Below are positions 1 to 5,243 of a stretch of DNA of 5,243 nucleotides, in pieces. The stretch covers positions 1 to 5,243 of the forward strand of contig JAOAHK010000209.1 in NCBI GenBank assembly GCA_026415275.1, read 5' to 3'. The position numbers were made by a program, and so were the translations under genes. A model generated the notes under the pieces. It ran no database searches. It saw nothing but the letters and a program-made list of their open reading frames with translations, and was not told where the DNA came from. Within the stretch, counting starts at the first letter, position 1, and each line of letters opens with the position of its first letter. The stretch is from Anaerolineales bacterium. Its GTDB lineage: Bacteria > Chloroflexota > Anaerolineae > Anaerolineales > UBA4823.

Positions 1-773
1 GTTTCAGTGAGGTAAAACGCATAGGGTGAAAAAGAGGTGATAAAGTGCGCCCACAAACCACCCCCAAAGCCGGCTAAAAATGCGCTGAGGACAAAACCTG
101 CCCAGCGCACTTGCACAAGGTTAATCCCAATCGAGGCGGCAGCATAGCGGTCATCGCGCGTGGCGCGCAGTTTCAACCCCACCGGAGTCTCTTTGAACAG
201 ATAGACAATAAAGATCACCAAGATGCCAAACAGGGTGCTGATGCCCAGGGTGGTGTAATTATCCACCCCAAACAAGGTGCGCGGTCCGTTGGTGACAATG
301 CTCCAATGCACCAAAATGGTGTGAATGATCACCAACAAGGCAAACAAGGTGATCACCGCCGCAGCATCCGAGAGACGCATCAGGGCGTAACCGACCACAG
401 CAGCCACCAATGCAGCGGCTAAGGCGCCGATCAACAAAGAGGGCAAGAACGGCAGATGGATGGGGCGCAAAAAAGGATATAAATCGGGCAAGGTAGCCGC
501 TTTGGCTTGGGGGGTCATCGAGAATAAAACCGAAGTATAAGCCCCAATTCCCATGAAGCCGATGTGCGCAAAATTGAGGATGCCCGAATTGCCCATAAAG
601 ACCTGCAAGCCGAGCACCATCACCAAGTTGATGAACAACACCGTCACAATGCGGATGAGCAAGGTGTCTCCATAGGCTTGGACGGCGCCCGCCAGAATGA
701 GCAAGGGGATGGAGAGAATAAAAGGCGTTGTATGGCCCTTCAGCCAGAGGAGTACAGCGTTTGCGTGTTTCAT
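1..773 (-). CDS. livM: LivM-type branched-chain amino acid ABC transporter permease, C-terminus cut by window edge
   Basis: This is the second membrane subunit of the Liv/HAAT importer and forms the translocation channel with LivH. The frame is open from the ATG at 773 to the window edge and gives 257 residues; family members are usually longer than 300, so the last transmembrane part is missing only because the window ends. Several hydrophobic segments are visible (about residues 16-32, 38-60, 72-86, 109-131, 136-155, 179-193 and 224-245). The family motif GNSGILNFAHIGFMGIGAY lies at 61-79. The EAA-like cytoplasmic loop that contacts the ATPases is at about 199-218 (GLKLRATRDDRYAAASIGIN). 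The loop usually read as TGG-x-x-G in LivM is TNGPRT at 161-166, a variant. The ATG overlaps the livH stop as ATGA, which suggests translational coupling. Another frame on the same strand (259-780) is a shadow. Confidence 0.93.
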   Translation of the reverse strand, partial: MKHANAVLLWLKGHTTPFILSIPLLILAGAVQAYGDTLLIRIVTVLFINLVMVLGLQVFMGNSGILNFAHIGFMGIGAYTSVLFSMTPQAKAATLPDLYPFLRPIHLPFLPSLLIGALAAALVAAVVGYALMRLSDAAAVITLFALLVIIHTILVHWSIVTNGPRTLFGVDNYTTLGISTLFGILVIFIVYLFKETPVGLKLRATRDDRYAAASIGINLVQVRWAGFVLSAFLAGFGGGLWAHFITSFSPYAFYLTE

Positions 774-1663
774 CCCACACGCTCCCCAGTTCCCGCCCCG
801 CGGATCAACCCTTCGGGTCGGAAGAGCAAGATCAAAATCACAACTAGGAACATAAAGGCTTCGCGGTAATCCAACAGCGTTTGGGGTAACATCACCCCTA
901 GGAAGCTAAAGATGACCCCATAAATATAACCACCCACCACGGCGCCAACCAAGCTGTTCATCCCGCCGATCACAGTGGCAACAAAAGCGATGAGCAAGGG
1001 TCCGCCGCCAATCGTGGGCGTCACCGAAGCGGTTCTGCCCACCCAGAACAAGCCCACAATGCCCGCCAGCAAGCCGCTGATCACAAAGGCGCTCGAGATC
1101 ACCACGTTTGCCGGGACGCCCATCAGGCGAGTCATGCGAAAGTTATCCGCTGCGGCGCGCAGGGCAATGCCAAGTATAGTTTTCTTGAGAAGGACCGTCA
1201 GGGCGATGAGCAAGACCAAGCTGGTGACGACGGTGAGAATGTTGCGCCATGGGATGGCGATGCCCATCACTGTCAAACTAGCGGAGAACAATTTGGGCAA
1301 AGGCACCGCTCGGGCGCGAGGCGATATGAGCAACAGAGCTGCGTTTTGCAAAAGTGTGCTCACCGCAAATGAGGTAATCAACATGGCGGTGAGCGACTTG
1401 GTGCGCACCGGGCGAAAGGCAACCAGTTCGGTGGAATAACTGGTGAACATGGCAACCAAGACTCCAGCCAAAGCCATGACCAGCCAAGGCAACTGGAGCG
1501 AGGTGTTGAGCAGGTAAAGGGTATAACCGGTGATCATGATTAATTCGCCATAGGCGAAATTCACCAACTTGAGAATGCCATAGACGATGACCAACCCCAA
1601 AGCCAGCAAGGCACACAAACTTCCTAGCGTAATGGCGTTAAGCAAAAATTCAACACTCAGCAA
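770..1663 (-). CDS. livH: LivH-type branched-chain amino acid ABC transporter permease
   Basis: This is the first membrane subunit of the Liv/HAAT importer, partner of LivM. It has 297 residues, a normal LivH length, and is hydrophobic almost throughout. The family signature near the N-terminus is ALGLVIVYGILKLVNFAYGE (residues 21-40). The cytoplasmic EAA-like coupling loop is at about 162-204, with ALRAAADNFRMTRLMGVPAN at 167-186. The C-terminus has the usual FRPEGLIRG at 281-289. The start codon is TTG: GGAGG lies 6 nt before it, no ATG occurs before codon 43, and a start there would remove the first membrane segment and the NFAYGE motif. The ribosome site directly follows the TAA stop of livF (11-nt gap), and the TGA stop overlaps the livM ATG. 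Membership of the HAAT permease family is certain; the ligand is not determined. Confidence 0.95.
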   Translation of the reverse strand: MLSVEFLLNAITLGSLCALLALGLVIVYGILKLVNFAYGELIMITGYTLYLLNTSLQLPWLVMALAGVLVAMFTSYSTELVAFRPVRTKSLTAMLITSFAVSTLLQNAALLLISPRARAVPLPKLFSASLTVMGIAIPWRNILTVVTSLVLLIALTVLLKKTILGIALRAAADNFRMTRLMGVPANVVISSAFVISGLLAGIVGLFWVGRTASVTPTIGGGPLLIAFVATVIGGMNSLVGAVVGGYIYGVIFSFLGVMLPQTLLDYREAFMFLVVILILLFRPEGLIRGAGTGERVG

Positions 1664-1669
1664 GATCGA

Positions 1670-1676
1670 CCTCCTT
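1670..1676 (-). promoter_or_regulatory. Strong ribosome binding site that supports the TTG start of livH
   Basis: AAGGAGG on the minus strand, 6 nt before the TTG at 1663. Its first two bases are the last two of the livF TAA stop. The near-perfect match to the 16S tail compensates for the weak start codon and fixes the livH start. Confidence 0.8.
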
Positions 1677-2385
1677 ACTCTACTCCGCCCAAATAGACTT
1701 TCTCGACTTCCCCTTGATGACGCACCTCTGCGGCTGTGCCGCTAAACTTCACTTTTCCGGTTTGCAAGAGATAAACCCGATCGGCAATTTGCAACGTGCG
1801 ATCGACATTCTGTTCAACTAGGAGGATGGTCGTACCTTGTTGGTGGAGGCGGGTGATCAATTCAAAAATCTGATCCACCAAAGCTGGGGCTAAGCCGAGC
1901 GAAGGTTCATCGAGCATGAGCAACGAAGGGTGGCTCATCAAAGCGCGGGCAATGGCGAGCTGCTGTTGTTCACCCCCCGAAAGGGTGCCACCCAGTTGAT
2001 GAAGCCGTTGCTTGAGAATTGGGAAAAGGGCAAAAATGGTTTCCAAGTCGCGTTGGTACTCAAGGCGATTGTTCCGCACAAACGCCCCCATGCGCAAGTT
2101 CTCTTCAACGGTCAGACTAGAAAAAATTTCGCGCCCTTCGGGCACCAAAGAGATGCCCTTGCGCACAATCTCTTCGGGGGATTTGCCAATGAGCGACTCC
2201 CCGCGGAAGATGATTTTTCCTGCAAGCGGGCGGAGAACCCCGGCAATCGTGGATAAGAGCGTGGATTTCCCCGCGCCATTGACGCCGATCAGGGCGACCA
2301 ATTCACCCTCATTGACCGCAATCGAAACCCCCTTGAGGGCTAGGATAGCTCCGTAGGAGGCATGGAGATTTTCAACGCTAAGCAT
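1675..2385 (-). CDS. livF: LivF-type ABC transporter ATP-binding protein
   Basis: This is one of the two cytoplasmic ATPases of the Liv/HAAT importer. Its 236 residues match the short LivF form. Motifs in order: Walker A GVNGAGKST at 34-42; VPEGR at 81-85, where LivF proteins carry Glu in the Q-loop region; ABC signature LSGGEQQ at 135-141; Walker B LLMLDEP at 155-161 with Asp159 and catalytic Glu160; D-loop SLGLAP at 162-167. The switch position reads VEQN (190-193), so the usual histidine is Gln192. This substitution is normal for LivF and separates it from LivG. The end, VEKVYLGG (227-234), is typical of the family. The ATG at 2385 lies 2 nt after the livG stop, and its ribosome site is inside the last livG codons, so the two ATPases are probably made in matched amounts. 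Confidence 0.96.
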   Translation of the reverse strand: MLSVENLHASYGAILALKGVSIAVNEGELVALIGVNGAGKSTLLSTIAGVLRPLAGKIIFRGESLIGKSPEEIVRKGISLVPEGREIFSSLTVEENLRMGAFVRNNRLEYQRDLETIFALFPILKQRLHQLGGTLSGGEQQQLAIARALMSHPSLLMLDEPSLGLAPALVDQIFELITRLHQQGTTILLVEQNVDRTLQIADRVYLLQTGKVKFSGTAAEVRHQGEVEKVYLGGVE

Positions 2386-2387
2386 CG

Positions 2388-3146
2388 TTATCCTCCCACA
2401 GCCGTTTTGCCGAGATAGGCTTCGATGACCTGCGGTATGCGGCGCACTTCATCCGGTGTTCCTTCACCGATGGTCCTTCCGTAGCTCAAAACGTGCAAGC
2501 GATGACATAAGCGCATGATCAAGCGCATATCATGGTCAACGATCAGCAACCCTAAGCCTTTGCGCTCCGGGATGGGCGCCAACATATCTAAGAGTTGGTC
2601 GCTCTCCTCTTCGTTTAAGCCTGCGGCGGGTTCATCCAAGAGCAAGAAACTGGGCTGCAAAGCGAACGCTCGGGCGATTTCCACTCTTCTTTCCAAGCCA
2701 TAGGGCAATTCTCCAGCCAGACGTCCGATCCAATCTTCTAGCCCCAATTCTTCGATGGCAAGCAAAGCCCGCCGCTTTGCTTCTTTGCGCGAGCATCCCA
2801 TGCTCACGGCGGCAACTTCTACATTTTCCATCACAGTCAGTTCCCGGAACAGGCGAATGGTCTGAAAGGTACGCCCCAAGCCGGCGCGCGCAATTTCATA
2901 CGGTGGCTTATTGGTAATTTCAACCTCACCGATAAACACCCGCCCTCCATCCAGCGGCAACAGACCGGTGATCACATTGATCAGGGTTGTCTTCCCCGAA
3001 CCATTGGGTCCGATTAGCCCCAAGATTTCGCCGCGTTTGAGGGTGAGGCTCACGGAGTCTAAGGCGCGTAAGCCAGCGAAATTCTTGGTGACATTTTGAA
3101 TAACCAGTTCGTCCGCTTTTGAATTTTCAGACCGGCAATCACTCAT
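2388..3146 (-). CDS. livG: LivG-type ABC transporter ATP-binding protein
   Basis: This is the other cytoplasmic ATPase of the importer, expected to pair with LivF. Counting from the ATG at 3146 it has 252 residues, close to the usual LivG length. Motifs: Walker A GPNGSGKTT at 46-54; Q-loop GRTFQ at 91-95; signature region LPYGLERRVEIARA at 147-160, the LivG variant of LSGGQ; Walker B LLLDEP at 168-173; switch His205 in VDHD; and the LivG-style tail VIEAYLG at 240-246. The frame extends upstream to a TTG at 3170 (260 residues), but that codon has no ribosome site and lies close to a strong hairpin, while AAGGAAG sits about 7 nt before the ATG. The ATG is therefore preferred. The 83-nt gap from the binding-protein gene is the largest inside the operon. 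Confidence 0.95.
   Translation of the reverse strand: MSDCRSENSKADELVIQNVTKNFAGLRALDSVSLTLKRGEILGLIGPNGSGKTTLINVITGLLPLDGGRVFIGEVEITNKPPYEIARAGLGRTFQTIRLFRELTVMENVEVAAVSMGCSRKEAKRRALLAIEELGLEDWIGRLAGELPYGLERRVEIARAFALQPSFLLLDEPAAGLNEEESDQLLDMLAPIPERKGLGLLIVDHDMRLIMRLCHRLHVLSYGRTIGEGTPDEVRRIPQVIEAYLGKTAVGG
2391..2397 (-). promoter_or_regulatory. Ribosome binding site of livF inside the end of livG
   Basis: GGGAGGA on the minus strand forms part of the last glycine codons of livG. Its GGAGG core ends 6 nt before the livF ATG, and the livG TAA stop lies between the two. Ribosomes ending livG would be placed to start livF. Confidence 0.7.
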
Positions 3147-3151
3147 GATGA

Positions 3152-3158
3152 CTTCCTT
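3152..3158 (-). promoter_or_regulatory. Ribosome binding site that decides the livG start
   Basis: AAGGAAG on the minus strand, with the GGA core ending 7 nt before the ATG at 3146. The alternative TTG start at 3170 is preceded by CTTGACCTA, which has no Shine-Dalgarno match, so this site favours the shorter 252-residue LivG. Confidence 0.65.
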
Positions 3159-3177
3159 CGCTGCGCTCAATAGGTCA

Positions 3178-3205
3178 AGGCAGGGAAGCGTGAGCTTCCC
3201 TGCCT
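3178..3205. promoter_or_regulatory. Perfect 12-bp intercistronic hairpin between binding protein and livG
   Basis: AGGCAGGGAAGC and GCTTCCCTGCCT form a perfect 12-bp inverted repeat around a 4-nt loop, 24 nt after the binding-protein stop and 31 nt before the livG ATG. In the operon transcript (minus strand) the loop is UCAC and the stem is followed by UGACC, not by a U-run, so it is not a standard intrinsic terminator in that direction. In such operons an intercistronic stem can protect the upstream message and reduce expression of the downstream genes, giving an excess of binding protein. On the plus strand the loop is GUGA and the stem is followed by a T-rich stretch (3208-3216), so it could stop antisense transcription. 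Confidence 0.75.
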
Positions 3206-3229
3206 AGTTTGTTTTTGAGCGATTCAGGT

Positions 3230-4474
3230 TTACGGTGGTGGGATGACCGCTGGGCGATACCAACCCCAGAAGGACGGCTTGCCCTCGGTGAGGATAACAA
3301 TCGCCGACTCTTTGTTCGTCTCATGACCCGAAGCAGCATCGGACCAATCCAATTTACCCGTGAGCAGGTTCCATTCGGTATCCTCCATCGCCTTTGCCAT
3401 TGCGGCGCCATCGGTGGAGCCGGCAATTTCCATGGCTTTGGTCAGAATGTTGACCACATCCCAACCGGTGACCACCCACATCGCATCCGGGTCGCTGCCG
3501 TATTTCGCTTTATAGTACTCCAAGAACTGCTTCATATCAGGCGAGGTATCCGGGCTGACCCAACTGTGGGTGGTGAAGTAGATATTGCTGCCATATTCGG
3601 CACCCAGCGCTTCAAACAAGCCAGGGTCATCATAGGAGTCGCCGCCGACAATTGGCAGGTCAATGCCGGCTTCGCGGATGGTGCGGATGATCATCCCCAA
3701 GTCGGGCATATAGGATGAGATGTAAAGGAAATCTGGCTTCTTCTCCAGCGCCTGAATGCGGGCAAGCTGAGCAGAGAAATCCTGAGCTCCTTGGGTGTAG
3801 GTGTCTTCGAACATCACCTCGCCGCCCAAGTTCTTAAAGGCAACGATGAAATAGCGGCTGAGCGATTTGGTGTAGTCAATAAACGTATCGGTGACAACAT
3901 ACACCGAGCGGTAGCCCAAAACGTTGTAGGCATATTCGGCTGCAGCGGCGCCCATGGTTGTGTTCCACATCGACATCGTGAATTGCTTGTCGCCCAACAC
4001 GGTTGAGCTAAACAGCGGGGAGGAGGCGGCTGGCGAGATACCCACAAGCCCCGCTTTCTGTGCTTCGCGGCTGGCTGGGCTGCCAAAGTCGAAATCGGAT
4101 GGGGTGATGATGGCTTTTGCGCCTTGCTGAATCAACTGCACGGCAACGTTGCCAACTGTGACCGGATCACTTTTGCCATCCAAGTTGATCAACTGAACCT
4201 TCTTGCCCAAAACGCCGCCTTTCTCATTGATTACGTCAACGGCTAACTGTGCGCCGCGCAAGGCCGGTTCATCCAAAGGCGCCTGGATGCCGGTCAAACA
4301 CAGCGCAGCGCCAATAATAATAGTGTCCTCCGCGGAAGCTGCCCCTTGTTGGGGTGCTTGCGTAGCTGCTTCTTGTGGCGCTGCCGGTGTGGCTGCCCCA
4401 CCGCCACAAGCGGTTAGAAGCAAGCTCAAGACCAAGATACTAACAACAAATGACCAAAACCGTTTTTTCATCAT
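3230..4474 (-). CDS. Lipoprotein substrate-binding protein of a Liv/HAAT ABC transporter
   Basis: This is the extracytoplasmic ligand receptor of the importer, with a type I periplasmic-binding fold (Peripla_BP_6, LivJ/LivK-like). It has 414 residues. A lipoprotein signal peptide opens it: basic MMKKR, a hydrophobic stretch to about residue 19, and lipobox LTAC ending at Cys23, the predicted lipidated residue. A flexible linker rich in Ala, Pro, Gln and Thr (24-49) follows. The first lobe starts at TIIIGAALCLTG (51-62), with ALRGAQLAVDVINEKGG at 71-87. SPAASSP (147-153) sits where the family usually contacts the ligand. GGDSYDDPGLFEAL (277-290) and TGWDVVNILTKAME (336-349) are family-like stretches of the second half. 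Two adjacent ATGs (4474 and 4471) are possible starts; the ribosome site allows both, 5 and 8 nt away. It is the first gene of the transporter operon. The ligand is unassigned: the pocket region is divergent, so leucine, isoleucine or valine should not be assumed. Confidence 0.94.
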   Translation of the reverse strand: MMKKRFWSFVVSILVLSLLLTACGGGAATPAAPQEAATQAPQQGAASAEDTIIIGAALCLTGIQAPLDEPALRGAQLAVDVINEKGGVLGKKVQLINLDGKSDPVTVGNVAVQLIQQGAKAIITPSDFDFGSPASREAQKAGLVGISPAASSPLFSSTVLGDKQFTMSMWNTTMGAAAAEYAYNVLGYRSVYVVTDTFIDYTKSLSRYFIVAFKNLGGEVMFEDTYTQGAQDFSAQLARIQALEKKPDFLYISSYMPDLGMIIRTIREAGIDLPIVGGDSYDDPGLFEALGAEYGSNIYFTTHSWVSPDTSPDMKQFLEYYKAKYGSDPDAMWVVTGWDVVNILTKAMEIAGSTDGAAMAKAMEDTEWNLLTGKLDWSDAASGHETNKESAIVILTEGKPSFWGWYRPAVIPPP

Positions 4475-4478
4475 CTTC

Positions 4479-4485
4479 TCTCCTT
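4479..4485 (-). promoter_or_regulatory. Ribosome binding site of the binding-protein gene
   Basis: AAGGAGA on the minus strand. The GGAG core ends 5 nt before the ATG at 4474 and 8 nt before the second ATG at 4471. The second spacing is nearer the optimum, so the mature message may start at MKKRF; the difference is a single methionine in the signal peptide. Confidence 0.7.
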
Positions 4486-4732
4486 TTTGATGCGATAAGT
4501 TTGTGAAGCGTTTAAGACGCTATCCACCAATACACAATCGATGAGTTTGAGTTGAATGGTTAAGGGGACAAAACCCGAACAGTCTCCCTCCCCCTTGGAT
4601 TTGTGCATTGCAGAGGCGCTCCAGAGGCAATCGAAGCAATTCATTCGCAAAAACCAGTTCAATTCGGATGCGACAGATAACAACGTTTAAGGTGAATGGG
4701 AACACTTCATCGCTGGGTGTGATTAAACGCCA

Positions 4733-4761
4733 AATTTAACATGCTTTTTTTCACAAATCAA
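4733..4761 (-). promoter_or_regulatory. Candidate sigma-70-like promoter for the transporter operon
   Basis: Reading the minus strand, TTGATT (4761-4756) is followed by a 17-bp spacer and TAAATT (4738-4733). Both hexamers match the consensus at four of six positions, and TG stands one base before the -10, giving an extended -10. The spacer contains a run of seven A. Transcription would start near 4726 and leave a leader of about 250 nt before the binding-protein start. It was found by eye; other weaker pairs exist closer to the gene. Confidence 0.45.
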
Positions 4762-4823
4762 GTTGGGAATCTCCCTAATTGAAGGCTAGGGTAATTACGG
4801 GGTAAGAGAGCAAAGAAGCGCCT

Positions 4824-5243
4824 TCAATCCGCAGTCCTTTGGCTATCCAACCACACATTCAAATCATTTTGGATGGCATAGCGCACCAAGTCGGCAACCG
4901 ATCTAGCCCCGATCTTTTCCATCAAATTACTGCGGTGCCATTCTACTGTCTTGACGCTCAAGCCTAGCTGATGGGCGATCTGTCGGTTGGTCTCCCCACG
5001 CAAGATGTGAGCTAACACCTCCCGCTCACGTTGGGTCAACTCCTTCGGATGGCTTCCTTCGGCTTGATCTTTCCCTTGAATTTGTTCGAGCACCTTTTTG
5101 GCTACAGGTGGGTAAAGAAAACTATCGCCTTTGGCGATCGACCGGATTGCCGAGACGAGTTCAGCCCCGGCGGCTTTTTTGAGGATAAAACCTGAAGCGC
5201 CGGCTTTGAGCAAGGGCATCACATATTGCCATTCCTCGTGTTG
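4824..5243 (-). CDS. NarL/FixJ-family response regulator, N-terminus cut by window edge
   Basis: This is the C-terminal part of a two-component transcription regulator; the frame is open to the right edge and gives 139 residues, so the phosphorylated aspartate lies outside the window. The visible piece begins QHEEWQYV, near the end of the receiver domain. KAGASGFILKKAA (13-25) contains the conserved receiver lysine, probably Lys22, followed by the last receiver helix ELVSAIRSIAKGDSFLYP. A hydrophilic linker (about residues 53-68) leads to a LuxR-type helix-turn-helix at about 69-128: LTQREREVL, then NRQIAHQLGLSVKTVEWHRS and the rest of the recognition helix with MEKIGA. The internal GTG and ATG near 5222-5217 are not starts, because receiver sequence continues upstream. 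It lies on the same strand, 349 bp upstream of the transporter. Control of the transporter is possible but not shown, and the partner kinase is not in view. Confidence 0.94.
   Translation of the reverse strand, partial: QHEEWQYVMPLLKAGASGFILKKAAGAELVSAIRSIAKGDSFLYPPVAKKVLEQIQGKDQAEGSHPKELTQREREVLAHILRGETNRQIAHQLGLSVKTVEWHRSNLMEKIGARSVADLVRYAIQNDLNVWLDSQRTAD

Larger units (their letters stand above)
4475..4823 (-). other. Intergenic region and probable leader of the transporter operon
   Basis: These 349 bp separate the response regulator from the binding-protein gene. Nothing in them resembles a known protein or a structural RNA that I can recognise. They hold a good promoter candidate near 4761-4733, three copies of a CGTTTAA motif, two CAGAGGC direct repeats 11 bp apart, and weak stem-loops (for example AAGGGG at 4562-4567 with CCCCTT at 4591-4596). 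A 45-codon frame (4608-4471) is rich in Leu/Ile/Val and is discussed as a finding. No stem followed by a T-run was found after the regulator stop, so read-through from that gene cannot be excluded. Confidence 0.6.

Noticed and set aside
1..773. livM as a truncated pseudogene
   Set aside because: The frame is intact up to the window edge with all expected motifs; the missing end is only the window limit.
259..780. A 173-codon frame on the minus strand in the livM region
   Set aside because: It is rich in His, Cys, Arg and Gly and matches no family, while the overlapping frame from 773 is an unmistakable LivM.
975..1439. A 154-codon frame on the plus strand opposite livH
   Set aside because: It is antisense to a well-conserved permease gene, with low-complexity Ala/Arg/Met composition and no recognisable domain.
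3147..3170. TTG at 3170 as the start of livG
   Set aside because: It has no ribosome site, adds eight residues that are not typical of LivG, and lies against the hairpin; the ATG at 3146 has a good ribosome site.
3209..3718. A 169-codon frame on the plus strand opposite the binding-protein gene
   Set aside because: It is a shadow of the conserved binding-protein gene; its composition is not protein-like and it has no neighbour on that strand.
4520..4705. A 61-codon minus-strand frame starting with GTG in the leader
   Set aside because: It has no ribosome site and no family resemblance, and it overlaps other equally weak frames.
4765..4824. Possible intrinsic terminator after the response regulator
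   Set aside because: Short stems exist (CCCTAA/CTAGGG at 4773-4791 with a wobble pair, GGGA/TCCC at 4765-4775, GAAG/CTTC at the stop codon), but none is long and none is followed by a T-run on the minus strand.

Overview
The window holds most of one ABC transporter operon of the branched-chain amino acid (Liv, or HAAT) type, all on the minus strand and so read from high to low coordinates. In transcription order it contains the end of a NarL/LuxR-type response regulator (right edge), a 349-bp intergenic region, a lipoprotein substrate-binding protein, the two ATPases LivG and LivF, and the two permeases LivH and LivM. LivM runs off the left edge. No RNA genes, mobile elements, CRISPR arrays or origins were seen. 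Nothing points to a wholly new system; this is mostly a well-formed member of a known family, and the points worth a second look lie in its non-coding parts.

Organism: the lipobox followed by Cys-Gly-Gly-Gly and a linker of Ala, Pro, Gln and Thr is typical of lipoprotein binding proteins from Chloroflexota, especially Anaerolineae. The moderate GC content, AAGGAGG-type ribosome sites and occasional TTG start also fit. This is an inference from style, not a phylogenetic placement.

Layout: the regulator stops at 4824. Between it and the binding protein lies a plausible sigma-70-like promoter (-35 at 4761-4756, -10 at 4738-4733), which would give a leader of about 250 nt. The leader carries short repeats, weak hairpins and a 45-codon reading frame, unusually rich in Leu/Ile/Val, whose TGA overlaps the ATG of the binding-protein gene. 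The binding protein ends at 3230. An 83-nt gap with a perfect 12-bp hairpin (3178-3205) separates it from livG. After that the genes are tightly packed: livG-livF gap 2 nt, livF-livH gap 11 nt, and livH-livM overlap 4 nt (ATGA).

How the parts work together: the lipoprotein captures the ligand outside the membrane and delivers it to the LivH-LivM channel, which the LivG-LivF ATPases power from the cytoplasm. Family membership is clear, but the exact substrate (Leu/Ile/Val, another amino acid, an amide or urea) cannot be read from this sequence. The regulator may or may not control the operon.
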